From positions 2,686,501 to 2,750,500 of the forward strand of contig NZ_CP024307.1 in assembly GCF_002944405.1 (NCBI RefSeq): a stretch of 64,000 nucleotides of DNA, written 5' to 3'. The stretch is from Sinorhizobium fredii (GTDB taxonomy: Bacteria > Pseudomonadota > Alphaproteobacteria > Rhizobiales > Rhizobiaceae). This document shows, one piece after another, positions 17,224 to 25,972 of the stretch (its first letter is position 1; every line of letters starts with the position of its first letter). The translations under genes and the position numbers were made by a program. The notes under the pieces were generated by a model, which made no database searches, had not been told where the DNA came from, and saw nothing but the letters and a program-made list of their open reading frames with translations.

Positions 17224-19335
17224 CTAGAACTTCGCCTTCGCGGTGACGAGGAACGTCCGACCGCGGCCGGTGTCGACCGTGCTGCCGGCGATCGTGCTCG
17301 ACGCCGGCGTGTAGGTCGTGTCGAAGACGTTCGTCACACTCCCGGTGAGTTCGAGACCGTTCTCGAATTTGTAGTTCGCGAAGAGGTCCACCAGTCCGTA
17401 GCCGGGAACGGTGGCGGAGCCGCTTGCCCCCGCATTCTCCTCGCCGATGAAGGCATTGGAAACGGCATAGATCCGCGTGCCTACCGTGAGGCGCTGTTCC
17501 TCGAGGAAGCGTGCCCCGAGGGTCGCACTTACGATGTCATCGGGAAGGAAGCTCTGTACGCCAAAGCCGTTGACCTGTGACGGGAGGTCGCTCTCCGTAT
17601 GCGTGTAGGCAAGGTCGCCGAAGACATAGCCGGCATCATAGGCTGCCTGCAGTTCAAAGCCTTGAACCGTGGATATTCCCGGATTGTTGACAAAGAATAT
17701 TTTCATCCCGCCGTTGGCCAAAGCCGCAGTGATGTAATTGTCCACCCGGTTATGGAAATAGTTCGCCTTCAGGCGGAAGCTGTCTCCCGTAGCAATGAGG
17801 TCGTCCAGATTGATGTTCGCGCCGATTTCCCAGCCCTTGGATATTTCTGGCTGGAGGAACGGGTTGGGGAAGAACATCTGGAAGCCGCCCGGATGCGAAC
17901 CGCCCACGAAGATTTCGTTGACCGTCGGAGCACGCGAGGTCTCGGCATAGGTCACGTAGGGCTGCAGCCACTCGGTGGCATTGACGGCGAGCGTAACGCT
18001 CGGGTTGAGGCGGCCGTCCGATTCGTCGACGCTATAGGCGCCTGCCGGCATGCCGAGCGGATTACCGGCGCTCACCGATCCGGTGCCGTCGATGTTGAAT
18101 TGGTCGTAGCGCAGGCCGGCAGTGAGGTCGACGATGCCATAGGTGAAGGTCGTCGAATTGAAGATGCCCGTCGTCGCGTTCTTGCCGCCGCCGTTGACGC
18201 CGCCGGTCGGCTGCGCCGTGCTGTTGATCACATCGTAGTCATCCTGAAAATATTCGACGCCGTAGTTGGAGCGCACGGCAACTTCGCCCAAATCGAATGT
18301 CGAGGTGTTGGAAATGTCGAAGCCGATACCCGTGTCGGTGATCCGCCGCCCCGCCGCGCCGCCGGCACCCAGGAGGTTGGTATCGTACTTCATCCGCAGG
18401 CGGTTCCAGTAGGAGTTGGCGCGGAAATCGATCAGTTCATTGTCGGGCGTGTAGGCGTAGTTCGCGCTGACCGTCTGGTTTCTGACGTTTTGGAAATAGG
18501 AGTTCGCGAAGAAGTCATTGTCGTAGGAGATTGCGCTGAACTTGAAAGAATGGTCCTTGTCCGGCGTGATCTCGGCCTTCAGGAGGCCGGAAAGCAGATC
18601 CTCCTCGGTGAAGGGAACTTCGATGCCGTCGCCATTGTCGTAATTACCCGGATCGCTCTTGCTGATCCCGCCAAGCACAGAGAAGACGTCGTTGAAGCGA
18701 TAGGCGCCGAGCAAGGATTCCGACCAGCCGGCGCCATTGCTGCCGTAGGTGGCGACGGCCTGACCGCCATAGTTTTTGCCGTCCTGGATCAGGTCCTTGA
18801 TGTCATAGGTCTTGAAATTGACCGAACCGGCCAGCGCCCCGCCTCCGATGCCAGTGACGGCGCCGCGGGTCAGGTCTATCTCGGAAAGGAAGGCCGGATC
18901 GACATAGGCGAAGCCCTGGGCCTCGTGGCCGGTGAAGCGGAAGTTCTGGCGAACGCCGTCGATCATCATGTTGACGCGGCCGGAGCCCTCGAAACCGCGA
19001 ATATTGACGGCAACGCCGGGATTTTGCGGGTTGTTGGCCGTCGACGTGCCGGGCACGCTGCGCAGCAGATCGTCGGTCTCCTGGCCCGCCTGAAGCTCGA
19101 TTTGGTCCGTGCTGACGACGCTCGAAGGACCGGGCTTCGCATAGGGATTGGCCTCGCGTCCGCCCTTGGCGATGATCGGCGAGAGATAGGTCTCGCCCTT
19201 CTTTGCCGCTTCCGATTCTTCGGCCTCTGTCGGCTGGGATGTTGTCGCGCTTTGCGCGAAGCTGCCGGAGGCGACGGACAATGCGAGTGTTGCCGTGCAT
19301 GCGAGAAGAGCCAGGCGATGATGCCGGTTGAGCAT
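17224..19335 (-). CDS. shmR: TonB-dependent heme/hemoprotein receptor
   Basis: A 703-residue outer-membrane receptor: signal peptide (1-27, ending SGSFA), a TonB-box-like segment near residue 50, plug domain (~60-180) and a beta-barrel ending in the classic C-terminal Phe. Heme-receptor landmarks are present in altered form: SRAP for FRAP, NPFL for NPNL, with a His in GGSHPGG between them. This and the position next to trpE(G) match S. meliloti ShmR. A RirA-type iron box overlaps its promoter, so expression should rise under iron limitation. Confidence 0.92.
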   Translation of the reverse strand: MLNRHHRLALLACTATLALSVASGSFAQSATTSQPTEAEESEAAKKGETYLSPIIAKGGREANPYAKPGPSSVVSTDQIELQAGQETDDLLRSVPGTSTANNPQNPGVAVNIRGFEGSGRVNMMIDGVRQNFRFTGHEAQGFAYVDPAFLSEIDLTRGAVTGIGGGALAGSVNFKTYDIKDLIQDGKNYGGQAVATYGSNGAGWSESLLGAYRFNDVFSVLGGISKSDPGNYDNGDGIEVPFTEEDLLSGLLKAEITPDKDHSFKFSAISYDNDFFANSYFQNVRNQTVSANYAYTPDNELIDFRANSYWNRLRMKYDTNLLGAGGAAGRRITDTGIGFDISNTSTFDLGEVAVRSNYGVEYFQDDYDVINSTAQPTGGVNGGGKNATTGIFNSTTFTYGIVDLTAGLRYDQFNIDGTGSVSAGNPLGMPAGAYSVDESDGRLNPSVTLAVNATEWLQPYVTYAETSRAPTVNEIFVGGSHPGGFQMFFPNPFLQPEISKGWEIGANINLDDLIATGDSFRLKANYFHNRVDNYITAALANGGMKIFFVNNPGISTVQGFELQAAYDAGYVFGDLAYTHTESDLPSQVNGFGVQSFLPDDIVSATLGARFLEEQRLTVGTRIYAVSNAFIGEENAGASGSATVPGYGLVDLFANYKFENGLELTGSVTNVFDTTYTPASSTIAGSTVDTGRGRTFLVTAKAKF

Positions 19336-19444
19336 GGACCAGTCCTATGAGTTTGTTGGCCGGGCTTGCTGTTGAGCGGCAAACTCAAGGGCTGGCTGGG
19401 CAGGTGTCGGAATTCGGCGAATCCAGTCACGTCATCGCCTTATT

Positions 19445-19480
19445 TGGGCCACATAAAAAACATGACTGAAAAAGTCAATA
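19445..19480 (-). promoter_or_regulatory. shmR promoter
   Basis: On the minus strand TTGACT is separated by 17 bases from TATGTG, a good sigma-70 match in a locally AT-rich stretch. The iron box at 19463-19477 covers the -35 and spacer, so a bound repressor would block polymerase. Confidence 0.6.
19463..19477. promoter_or_regulatory. RirA-type iron-responsive operator (IRO box)
   Basis: TGA-N9-TCA palindrome (minus strand TGACTTTTTCAGTCA), the published IRO consensus for the rhizobial iron regulator RirA. It lies about 130 bases before the shmR start. Confidence 0.75.
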
Positions 19481-19584
19481 TAATTTTAGGGCACATATAT
19501 CCCGTCCGTCCTCCTCAGTTTCAGCACATTTTGAAACAGGATGGCCTTTCATGCGTTTGACCGTGACAAACGGAAAGGACCTGC

Positions 19585-20406
19585 ATGCGCGCTGTCGGTG
19601 TGGTACTGATTTCCGCCCTCGTGCTCTGGGGGGCGGCGCTTCCGAAGGAAGGCCCGCTACCCGTAGCGAGGCCGGATACCGATCAAGGCGAACAGCCGAC
19701 GCCCACGCCAAAACCTGCCGCGCCGCAGAGAAAACCTCAAGCGAGCGATCAAGAAAACTTAAATGTCGGGGCTGGCAAAGACCTACCGCCTGGGTGGAAA
19801 GACGACTCTCTCCGCGAGGAAGCGCTTCTGCCGATCGAAAAGGAAGACCCGAAAGCCTATGCCTCCTGTCTGGCCGCGCTCAAGGAGATCGGCAGCGCCT
19901 TTGCGGAGACTGCCCGCATCGACGACGGCAAGGGCTGCGGCATCGACAGGCCGATCAGAGTCAGTTCGGTCCTGCCGGGCGTCGCGCTTGAGCCCGAGGG
20001 AGTGATGCGCTGCGAAACGGCCCTGGCGCTCGCCCGTTGGGTGAAGGAGACGGCCACTCCGGCGGCGGAGGCCGCATTCGGAGCCGACGCCCGTATTTCG
20101 GCGCTGAACCAGGCCTCCTCCTATGTCTGCCGGCTTAGGAACAACGCAAAGACGGGAAAGATCTCCGAGCACGCACGCGGCAATGCGGTCGACATCGCCT
20201 CTTTCAGCCTCGCAGACGGCAAGACCGTCGAAATCCAGCCGCGCGACGAAGACGGCACCCTGACCGGCGCCTTCCAGCGCGCCGTGACCGCCTCCGGCTG
20301 CCTCTACTTCACGACCGTCCTCGATCCGGGCAGCGACGCGGCCCATGAAACACACCTGCATTTCGACGTCATCGAACGAAAGAACGGCTATCGCTATTGC
20401 CGCTAG
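19585..20406 (+). CDS. Secreted extensin-like family protein
   Basis: A 273-residue protein: short hydrophobic signal (1-18), a Pro/Lys-rich linker (residues ~20-60), then an extensin-like C-terminal domain with conserved Cys residues and the block SEHARGNAVDIASF (~190-203) plus HLHFDV (~257-262). That His/Asp pattern resembles metallopeptidases of the M15/LAS fold, so peptidoglycan hydrolysis is possible but inferred. GGAAAGGA precedes the ATG. Its TAG stop overlaps the stop of the convergent next gene through a shared CTAG palindrome. Confidence 0.85.
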   Translation: MRAVGVVLISALVLWGAALPKEGPLPVARPDTDQGEQPTPTPKPAAPQRKPQASDQENLNVGAGKDLPPGWKDDSLREEALLPIEKEDPKAYASCLAALKEIGSAFAETARIDDGKGCGIDRPIRVSSVLPGVALEPEGVMRCETALALARWVKETATPAAEAAFGADARISALNQASSYVCRLRNNAKTGKISEHARGNAVDIASFSLADGKTVEIQPRDEDGTLTGAFQRAVTASGCLYFTTVLDPGSDAAHETHLHFDVIERKNGYRYCR

Positions 20407-20873
20407 CCACCCCCGTCGGTGCTCGCGTTCCCGTATCCAAGTGCCACGAATTCACCGGAGAAGGTGCCGGCGACCTCACCCTCGGCCATGAATTCGGCCG
20501 TCACCCTCAGACGCGCCCGTCCCCGCCGTTCGAGCAGACGCATGAAGCCTGGCCATTGGTCGGCATCTTCGAGACTCGAAAGTACCGAGAATGAACCGAG
20601 GATCGGTCTCAGATAGTCCATGCGGTTGCTCTGGATCACCAGGCGGCAGGCGATGCCGCTCGAGCGAAGCCGGACATGCAGCAGCGACCAGGCAGCGAGG
20701 ATCGAAAGCGCCGAAGCGCTGCCGCCGAAAACTGTGTCGCGATGGTTGATGTTCGGCGCCAGGGGCGCCCGGAGGAGGACATGGTCCCATTCCACCGATT
20801 CCACCTCCACCTGCATGGCGGCCGACAGGGGAATATGCGTATGAAGGTAGGCCTGCAATTCCGAGGGTGTCAT
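20403..20873 (-). CDS. YiiD C-terminal-type thioesterase-like protein
   Basis: A 156-residue hot-dog-fold protein resembling the thioesterase domain at the C-terminus of E. coli YiiD (TIGR02447 type): HTHIPLSAAMQVEVES at the start, the NHRDTVFGGSASAL helix region (~40-53) and an NRMDYLRPI strand. Its natural acyl substrate is unknown. An upstream in-frame ATG at 20894 is possible; neither start has a convincing ribosome site. It is convergent with the extensin-like gene. Confidence 0.78.
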   Translation of the reverse strand: MTPSELQAYLHTHIPLSAAMQVEVESVEWDHVLLRAPLAPNINHRDTVFGGSASALSILAAWSLLHVRLRSSGIACRLVIQSNRMDYLRPILGSFSVLSSLEDADQWPGFMRLLERRGRARLRVTAEFMAEGEVAGTFSGEFVALGYGNASTDGGG

Positions 20874-21142
20874 TGTGCGTCCAATGTAGAGCACCTTGGA
20901 TCACGATGCTTTGAGCCGAATGGACCCATCACAAACCGTGAGCGGTACACGTAGGATAGAGTGGATGCGCGCGCGGAAGACCGCAAACACGTTGCACATC
21001 TCGCTCCAGCGGAAATCGGGCCGGTTTCAGCACGAATTCTCTTTCGGATTGGCAAAGATTTTCGCAACCGATTGAACCCGCGGACGACCGATACGATCTA
21101 TCTCCGGTGCCGACCACAACGCCTTGAACGAGGAACACTCCC

Positions 21143-21652
21143 ATGCCCTTGACAATCTACACGTTCTCCGTCCCCGTCTTCACACGCGGCTTTTCCGCGC
21201 TCGGCGGGCTCCTCGACAAGGGCGAGGCCTTTGCCGCCAAATCGGGCACGCCGCTCGACGAACTCTTCGGCGCGCGGCTCGCGCCGGACATGCTGCCGCT
21301 GTCGGGTCAAGTCCAGCGAGCGAGCGACACCAGCAAGAACGCCATCGCTCGACTGACGACGCTTGAAGTGCCGCGGTTTCCCGACGATGAGCAGAGCTTT
21401 GCCGATCTGCGTCAGCGGATCGACAAGACGGTGGCATTCTTCGAAACCGTGACACCGGAACACCTCGAGGGCAGCGAGAAGCGCGAGGTGACCCTCAACT
21501 TCCCGAATCTGAAGGTCACCTTCAGCGGCGACGACTATCTGCTGAAGTTCGTGCTGCCGAACTTCTATTTCCATCTGACCACGGCCTACGACATCCTGCG
21601 CCATAAGGGCGTGCCGCTCGGCAAGGCGGACTTTATCGGCGGTCTCGATTGA
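21143..21652 (+). CDS. DUF1993 family protein
   Basis: A 169-residue protein of the DUF1993 family, a DinB-like four-helix fold with no assigned activity. Recognisable blocks are FTRGFSALGGLLDKGEAFA near the start and the NFYFHLTTAYDILRHKGVPLGKADFIG C-terminus. ACGAGGAAC precedes the ATG. The 20874-21142 gap upstream contains no gene I can support. Convergent with fhs, 21 bases between stops. Confidence 0.85.
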   Translation: MPLTIYTFSVPVFTRGFSALGGLLDKGEAFAAKSGTPLDELFGARLAPDMLPLSGQVQRASDTSKNAIARLTTLEVPRFPDDEQSFADLRQRIDKTVAFFETVTPEHLEGSEKREVTLNFPNLKVTFSGDDYLLKFVLPNFYFHLTTAYDILRHKGVPLGKADFIGGLD

Positions 21653-21673
21653 GCCGGCACTACTGCACCACCG

Positions 21674-23353
21674 TCAGAACAGCCCCTCTATGTAGCCCGC
21701 CTCGTTGAGGCGGATCTTCTCCGAGGACGGCACCTTCGGCAGGCCCGGCATCGTCATGATCTCGCCGGTGATGACGACGACGAAGCCGGCTCCGGCCGCA
21801 AGGCGGACTTCGCGGATCGGCACCGCATGGCCGCTCGGAGCGCCGCGCAGGTTGGGGTCGGTGGAGAAGGAATATTGCGTCTTCGCCATGCAGATCGGCA
21901 GTTGCCCGTAGCCCTGGTCCTCCCAGGTTCTCAGCTGATCCCGCACCACCTTGTCGGCAATCACTTCACTGGCGTGATAGATGTCCTTGGCGATCGTCTC
22001 GATCTTGTGGAAGAGCGGCATGTCGTCCGGATAGAGCGGCGAGAACTGCGAGTGTCCGGCATTGGCGAGATCGACGACCTTGTGCGCCAGTTCCTCGATG
22101 CCGGCCGATCCCTCGGCCCAGTGCCGGCACAGGACCGCCTCGGAACCGAGCGTCCTGACATAGTCCTTGATTGCGCGGATTTCCGCCTCCGTATCGGAGG
22201 TGAAGTGGTTGATCGCGACGAGCACCGGCACGCCGAATTTCTTGACGTTCTGCACGTGGCGGCCGAGGTTGGCGCATCCCTTCCTGACCGCCTCGAGATT
22301 CTCCTTGCCGAGATCGTCCTTCTTCACGCCGCCATTCATCTTGATCGCCCTGACGGTGGCGACGACGACGGCGGCGTCCGGCTTCAGGCCGGCCTTGCGG
22401 CACTTGATGTCGAAGAATTTCTCGGCGCCGAGATCCGCTCCGAAACCGGCTTCGGTCACGACGTAGTCGGCAAGCTTCAGCGCCGTCGTCGTTGCCACCA
22501 CCGAGTTGCAGCCATGCGCGATATTGGCAAAGGGGCCGCCATGGACAAAGGCCGGATTGTTCTCGAGCGTCTGCACCAGGTTCGGCTGCATCGCATCCCT
22601 GAGCAACACCGCCATCGCCCCGTCCGCCTTGATGTCGCGCGCATAGACCGGGCTCTTGTCGCGCCGGTAGCCGATGATGATGTTGCCGAGGCGTTTTTCC
22701 AGATCCTTGATGTCGGCGGCAAGGCACAGGATCGCCATGACCTCGGAAGCGACGGTAATGTCGAAGCCGGTCTCGCGCGGATAGCCATTGGCGACACCGC
22801 CGAGCGAGCCGATGATCTGGCGCAACGCCCGATCGTTCATGTCCATCACCCTCCGCCAGGCGATGCGGCGAATGTCGATCGCCTGCTCGTTGCCCCAATA
22901 GATGTGATTGTCGATCAGCGCGGCGAGCAGGTTGTGGGCCGAGGTGATGGCGTGGAAATCGCCGGTGAAGTGCAGGTTGATATCCTCCATCGGCACCACC
23001 TGCGCATAGCCGCCGCCGGCAGCACCCCCCTTGATGCCGAAGCAGGGACCGAGCGAGGCCTCGCGAATGCAGACGATCGTCTTCTTGCCGATGCGGTTGA
23101 GGCCGTCGCCGAGGCCGACGGTGGTCGTCGTCTTGCCCTCGCCGGCCGGCGTCGGGTTGATCGCCGTCACCAGGATCAGCCGGCCGTCTCTCTTATCCTT
23201 CTGCGCGGCAATGAACTCGGCGCTGACCTTCGCCTTGTCATGGCCGTAAGGCAGCAGATGCTCCGGCGGAATGCCGAGTTTAGCCCCGATCTCCATGATC
23301 GGTTGCTTGCGCGCAGCACGCGCGATTTCGATGTCGGACTTGACCTCCCCCAT
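21674..23353 (-). CDS. fhs: Formate-tetrahydrofolate ligase
   Basis: A 559-residue enzyme making 10-formyl-tetrahydrofolate from formate, THF and ATP for one-carbon metabolism. The ATP-binding loop is [16 protein letters not shown] (residues ~67-82), and the [10 protein letters not shown] and [15 protein letters not shown] blocks are conserved. Length matches the family (about 555). It lies 86 bases downstream of the five-gene AAA+ operon on the same strand and could be read through from it, although a metabolic link is not obvious. Confidence 0.96.
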   Translation of the reverse strand: MGEVKSDIEIARAARKQPIMEIGAKLGIPPEHLLPYGHDKAKVSAEFIAAQKDKRDGRLILVTAINPTPAGEGKTTTTVGLGDGLNRIGKKTIVCIREASLGPCFGIKGGAAGGGYAQVVPMEDINLHFTGDFHAITSAHNLLAALIDNHIYWGNEQAIDIRRIAWRRVMDMNDRALRQIIGSLGGVANGYPRETGFDITVASEVMAILCLAADIKDLEKRLGNIIIGYRRDKSPVYARDIKADGAMAVLLRDAMQPNLVQTLENNPAFVHGGPFANIAHGCNSVVATTTALKLADYVVTEAGFGADLGAEKFFDIKCRKAGLKPDAAVVVATVRAIKMNGGVKKDDLGKENLEAVRKGCANLGRHVQNVKKFGVPVLVAINHFTSDTEAEIRAIKDYVRTLGSEAVLCRHWAEGSAGIEELAHKVVDLANAGHSQFSPLYPDDMPLFHKIETIAKDIYHASEVIADKVVRDQLRTWEDQGYGQLPICMAKTQYSFSTDPNLRGAPSGHAVPIREVRLAAGAGFVVVITGEIMTMPGLPKVPSSEKIRLNEAGYIEGLF

Positions 23354-23439
23354 GGCTTCCCCCTGTTTGGTGCGTACATCCCGCCTCCTCTGCCGGATGC
23401 GCGCTCCGTTTCCTTGTGCTTACGCTGCCATGCCGGCCG

Positions 23440-24660
23440 TCAGCGGGCAAGGATGTCGCGCATCTCCACCAGGTTGGACCGCACGCGAAGAATATAGAAG
23501 CCCATCGTCGCCAGATGCGTCGGCATGATCCAGCCGTCCTCGCGGCCGTTGGAGATGATCAGCGGCTGGATACGCAGCGCCGAGCGCAATTGCTTCAGCG
23601 TCTCCGTATAGATCGGCGTCAGCCCGCGCTGGGCGACGACATTCTCGAAATCGGCACCGGCCGCCGAGAGAATGCCGTAATAACCGTAGAGCTGGCCGAA
23701 GGCGAACCAGAAACGGTCGTCAGCGCGCGTATCGAACCAGCCGCCATTGTGGAATTCCGAACGCTCGCGGATGATCGCCGACGTATTGCCGAGATCGTTG
23801 GCGATGCGGTCGAGGAACTCGACCATGTTGTCGGACCGGCCGTCGAAGATCGCCTCGCATTTGCCGAGCGAAACGTTGAATTTCCGAAGGTCGCGCTCGG
23901 CGGCACGGTAGAAGCTTGGCGTCGGGGTCTTCGGACCGAAAGGATTGATGCCGAAATACCAGGTTTCCTCGTCGAACTGAATGTTGCCGCGTGCGGCCTG
24001 CAGGTCGTTGTTGACGCCGGAGGTACCGCGCACCCGGCCAAGCGAGTCGACCAGTTCGACGCTGGTGCGGCGCACCGCCTGGTTGATGCCGCGCTGGAAC
24101 GACGCCTTGTTGTCGAGCCAGGGCGTGTCGTCCCAGTCCATCCCGAACAGGCCGAGCTTGTAGGCGAGCATCGAGGAAATCCAGGCGTTCTGGTTGACGT
24201 TGAGGTCGATGAGATCGGCCGCGACATCGACGGTCGCCGAGGTCTGGCAGACCGTGCCGGCCGGCAACTGCACCATGTCGAGCGCTTCCGTGGTCGACCC
24301 GTCCGAGGGCACCACGGCTGCGGCCTGGCTCGTAGCCGCCGCGCTACCGGATTGTCCCGTCGTGGCCCCCGGGCCGCTGATCGGCGAACCCGCCGGCACC
24401 TTGCGCTCGGCGAGCTTGTAGCGATTGACATAGTCTGGATCGAAATTGGTCCAGGCCTGCGTCTGCCAGATGAAATAGCCGTAGAAGAAGATCAGCCCGA
24501 GCAGCACCAGTCCGATCGGCCCCTTGATGATCCAGCTCCGCGCCCGATACCAGTTGCCGAGCGCCACGAAGGGCCAGAGGAGCCAGGAGACCGCCAGACC
24601 TATGCCGCGGCCGATCGCCGTGAACACGCGCTGAAAAAACACAACGATCGGATCGAGCAT
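23440..24660 (-). CDS. DUF2333 family membrane-anchored protein
   Basis: A 406-residue protein with hydrophobic stretches at residues ~16-35 and a clear helix at ~48-66 (GLVLLGLIFFYGYFIW), a low-complexity Ser/Ala/Gly linker (~95-120) and a large, probably periplasmic domain rich in aromatic residues. I recognise it as DUF2333; no catalytic motif is evident. It is the last gene of a tight operon, 3 bases after the preceding stop. As the only clear membrane protein of the set it may anchor the complex. Confidence 0.75.
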   Translation of the reverse strand: MLDPIVVFFQRVFTAIGRGIGLAVSWLLWPFVALGNWYRARSWIIKGPIGLVLLGLIFFYGYFIWQTQAWTNFDPDYVNRYKLAERKVPAGSPISGPGATTGQSGSAAATSQAAAVVPSDGSTTEALDMVQLPAGTVCQTSATVDVAADLIDLNVNQNAWISSMLAYKLGLFGMDWDDTPWLDNKASFQRGINQAVRRTSVELVDSLGRVRGTSGVNNDLQAARGNIQFDEETWYFGINPFGPKTPTPSFYRAAERDLRKFNVSLGKCEAIFDGRSDNMVEFLDRIANDLGNTSAIIRERSEFHNGGWFDTRADDRFWFAFGQLYGYYGILSAAGADFENVVAQRGLTPIYTETLKQLRSALRIQPLIISNGREDGWIMPTHLATMGFYILRVRSNLVEMRDILAR

Positions 24661-24663
24661 GTC

Positions 24664-25953
24664 CTATTCCTCTTTGAGACCGTAGAGCTTGTGGCGGAAG
24701 GCGGTCTTGTCTTTCAGATATGTGCCCGTCAGGGTCGCCACAACATATTCGCGGAACTTTTCGCCGTAGTGTTCGTAGGCAGCATAAAAGCCCTGTTTGT
24801 CGAACACGAAGCGGGAGACGAAGTCGCGCGGGACGAGCTGCGAGACGAGTTGGTTGACCAGCCATTTGTCCGGATGGTCGGGAGCGGCCCGCACCAGCAG
24901 GAAACGGTTCTCCGGGGCGATCTCCTGCATCTTCACCGTCCCCGTTGCGGCGATCGCCCGCGCAACTTCCTGCAGGAACGGGTAGGTGCCATCGCGCGCC
25001 ACCAGCGCGGCGTTGCGATGGATCCAGGTCTGTAGCCAGATTCGATCGGCATTCAGCAGATCCGCATCCGGATCGGCTTCGTTGATCAGCCCGCGGATTG
25101 CCATGTCGGCCCGGTGCTGGAAGAGGCCCGACTCCTGCACCCAGGAGGCCTGCGGCAGTTGCAGCCGGTTCGTCGTCGTCAGGAAGTCGTAGATGCGCGC
25201 GTAATCGCCGATCGCGATATAGCTCACCTGCCAGGGCCGCGAGCGCCTGAAGCCGGGCACGGAAGGATCGCAGATCACCGTCGTCGTCTTCTGGTCGAGG
25301 AAGACATAGACGCCGCCGAAATGATTGGCCCAGAAGGCCTCGTGCCGAAACACCAGCTCCTCTGGGACAAGAGCATTCTGGCGGATGTCGCCGGTCAGCT
25401 TGGCGAGTTCCACCATCCGGTCCAGCATGGCGTCGTCCGCCCACGCGTCCGGCACTTTCTTCAGCCGGTCGACGAGCTCCCGGAGCTCCGCCGCCTTTCC
25501 GAGCATGTCCTCGGCGGAAAGCACGCGGAAGCGGACCTCGTTGATCGACAGCAGATCGTCGATGTCCTCGACCACCGACACCGAGTCCTCGATCTCGCCA
25601 TAGAGCGCATCCTTGATGGTGACGGCGTTGATAGCCCGGCTGTTGGCGTTGAAGAACTCATGCATCAGCGCCGCGGTGTTGGAAAAGCTCGTATGGACCA
25701 CCGGCAGGTCCGCCTGGGCGGGCGTCAGGATGATGAAGCGCCGGTTGACCCGGTTCGGATCGAGATAATCGCGGTCTCCGAGCTCCTCAGCAATTTCCGG
25801 CGAAAAGCCGGTCACATCGATGCTGAAGCGCTCGAGCGCCGTCGGCTTCAGCCCCAACCCTTCGAGCGCCTTGTTATAGCGAGCCACAAGATGCGGCTCG
25901 GAAATATCGAGCAGCCGCCCATAGATGAGCTCGGCTTCGAGAAGGCGCTTCAT
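24664..25953 (-). CDS. Conserved hypothetical protein of the AAA+ operon (probably DUF6638)
   Basis: A 429-residue soluble protein without signal peptide or membrane helix. I cannot assign a function; it resembles proteins labelled DUF6638, found in the same position beside this AAA+ ATPase in other rhizobia (from memory, not searched). It is mixed alpha/beta with no metal or nucleotide motif. It starts 19 bases after the ATPase stop and ends 3 bases before the DUF2333 gene, indicating one transcript. Confidence 0.6.
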   Translation of the reverse strand: MKRLLEAELIYGRLLDISEPHLVARYNKALEGLGLKPTALERFSIDVTGFSPEIAEELGDRDYLDPNRVNRRFIILTPAQADLPVVHTSFSNTAALMHEFFNANSRAINAVTIKDALYGEIEDSVSVVEDIDDLLSINEVRFRVLSAEDMLGKAAELRELVDRLKKVPDAWADDAMLDRMVELAKLTGDIRQNALVPEELVFRHEAFWANHFGGVYVFLDQKTTTVICDPSVPGFRRSRPWQVSYIAIGDYARIYDFLTTTNRLQLPQASWVQESGLFQHRADMAIRGLINEADPDADLLNADRIWLQTWIHRNAALVARDGTYPFLQEVARAIAATGTVKMQEIAPENRFLLVRAAPDHPDKWLVNQLVSQLVPRDFVSRFVFDKQGFYAAYEHYGEKFREYVVATLTGTYLKDKTAFRHKLYGLKEE

Positions 25954-25972
25954 GGGGCGATGTTCTCTTCTG

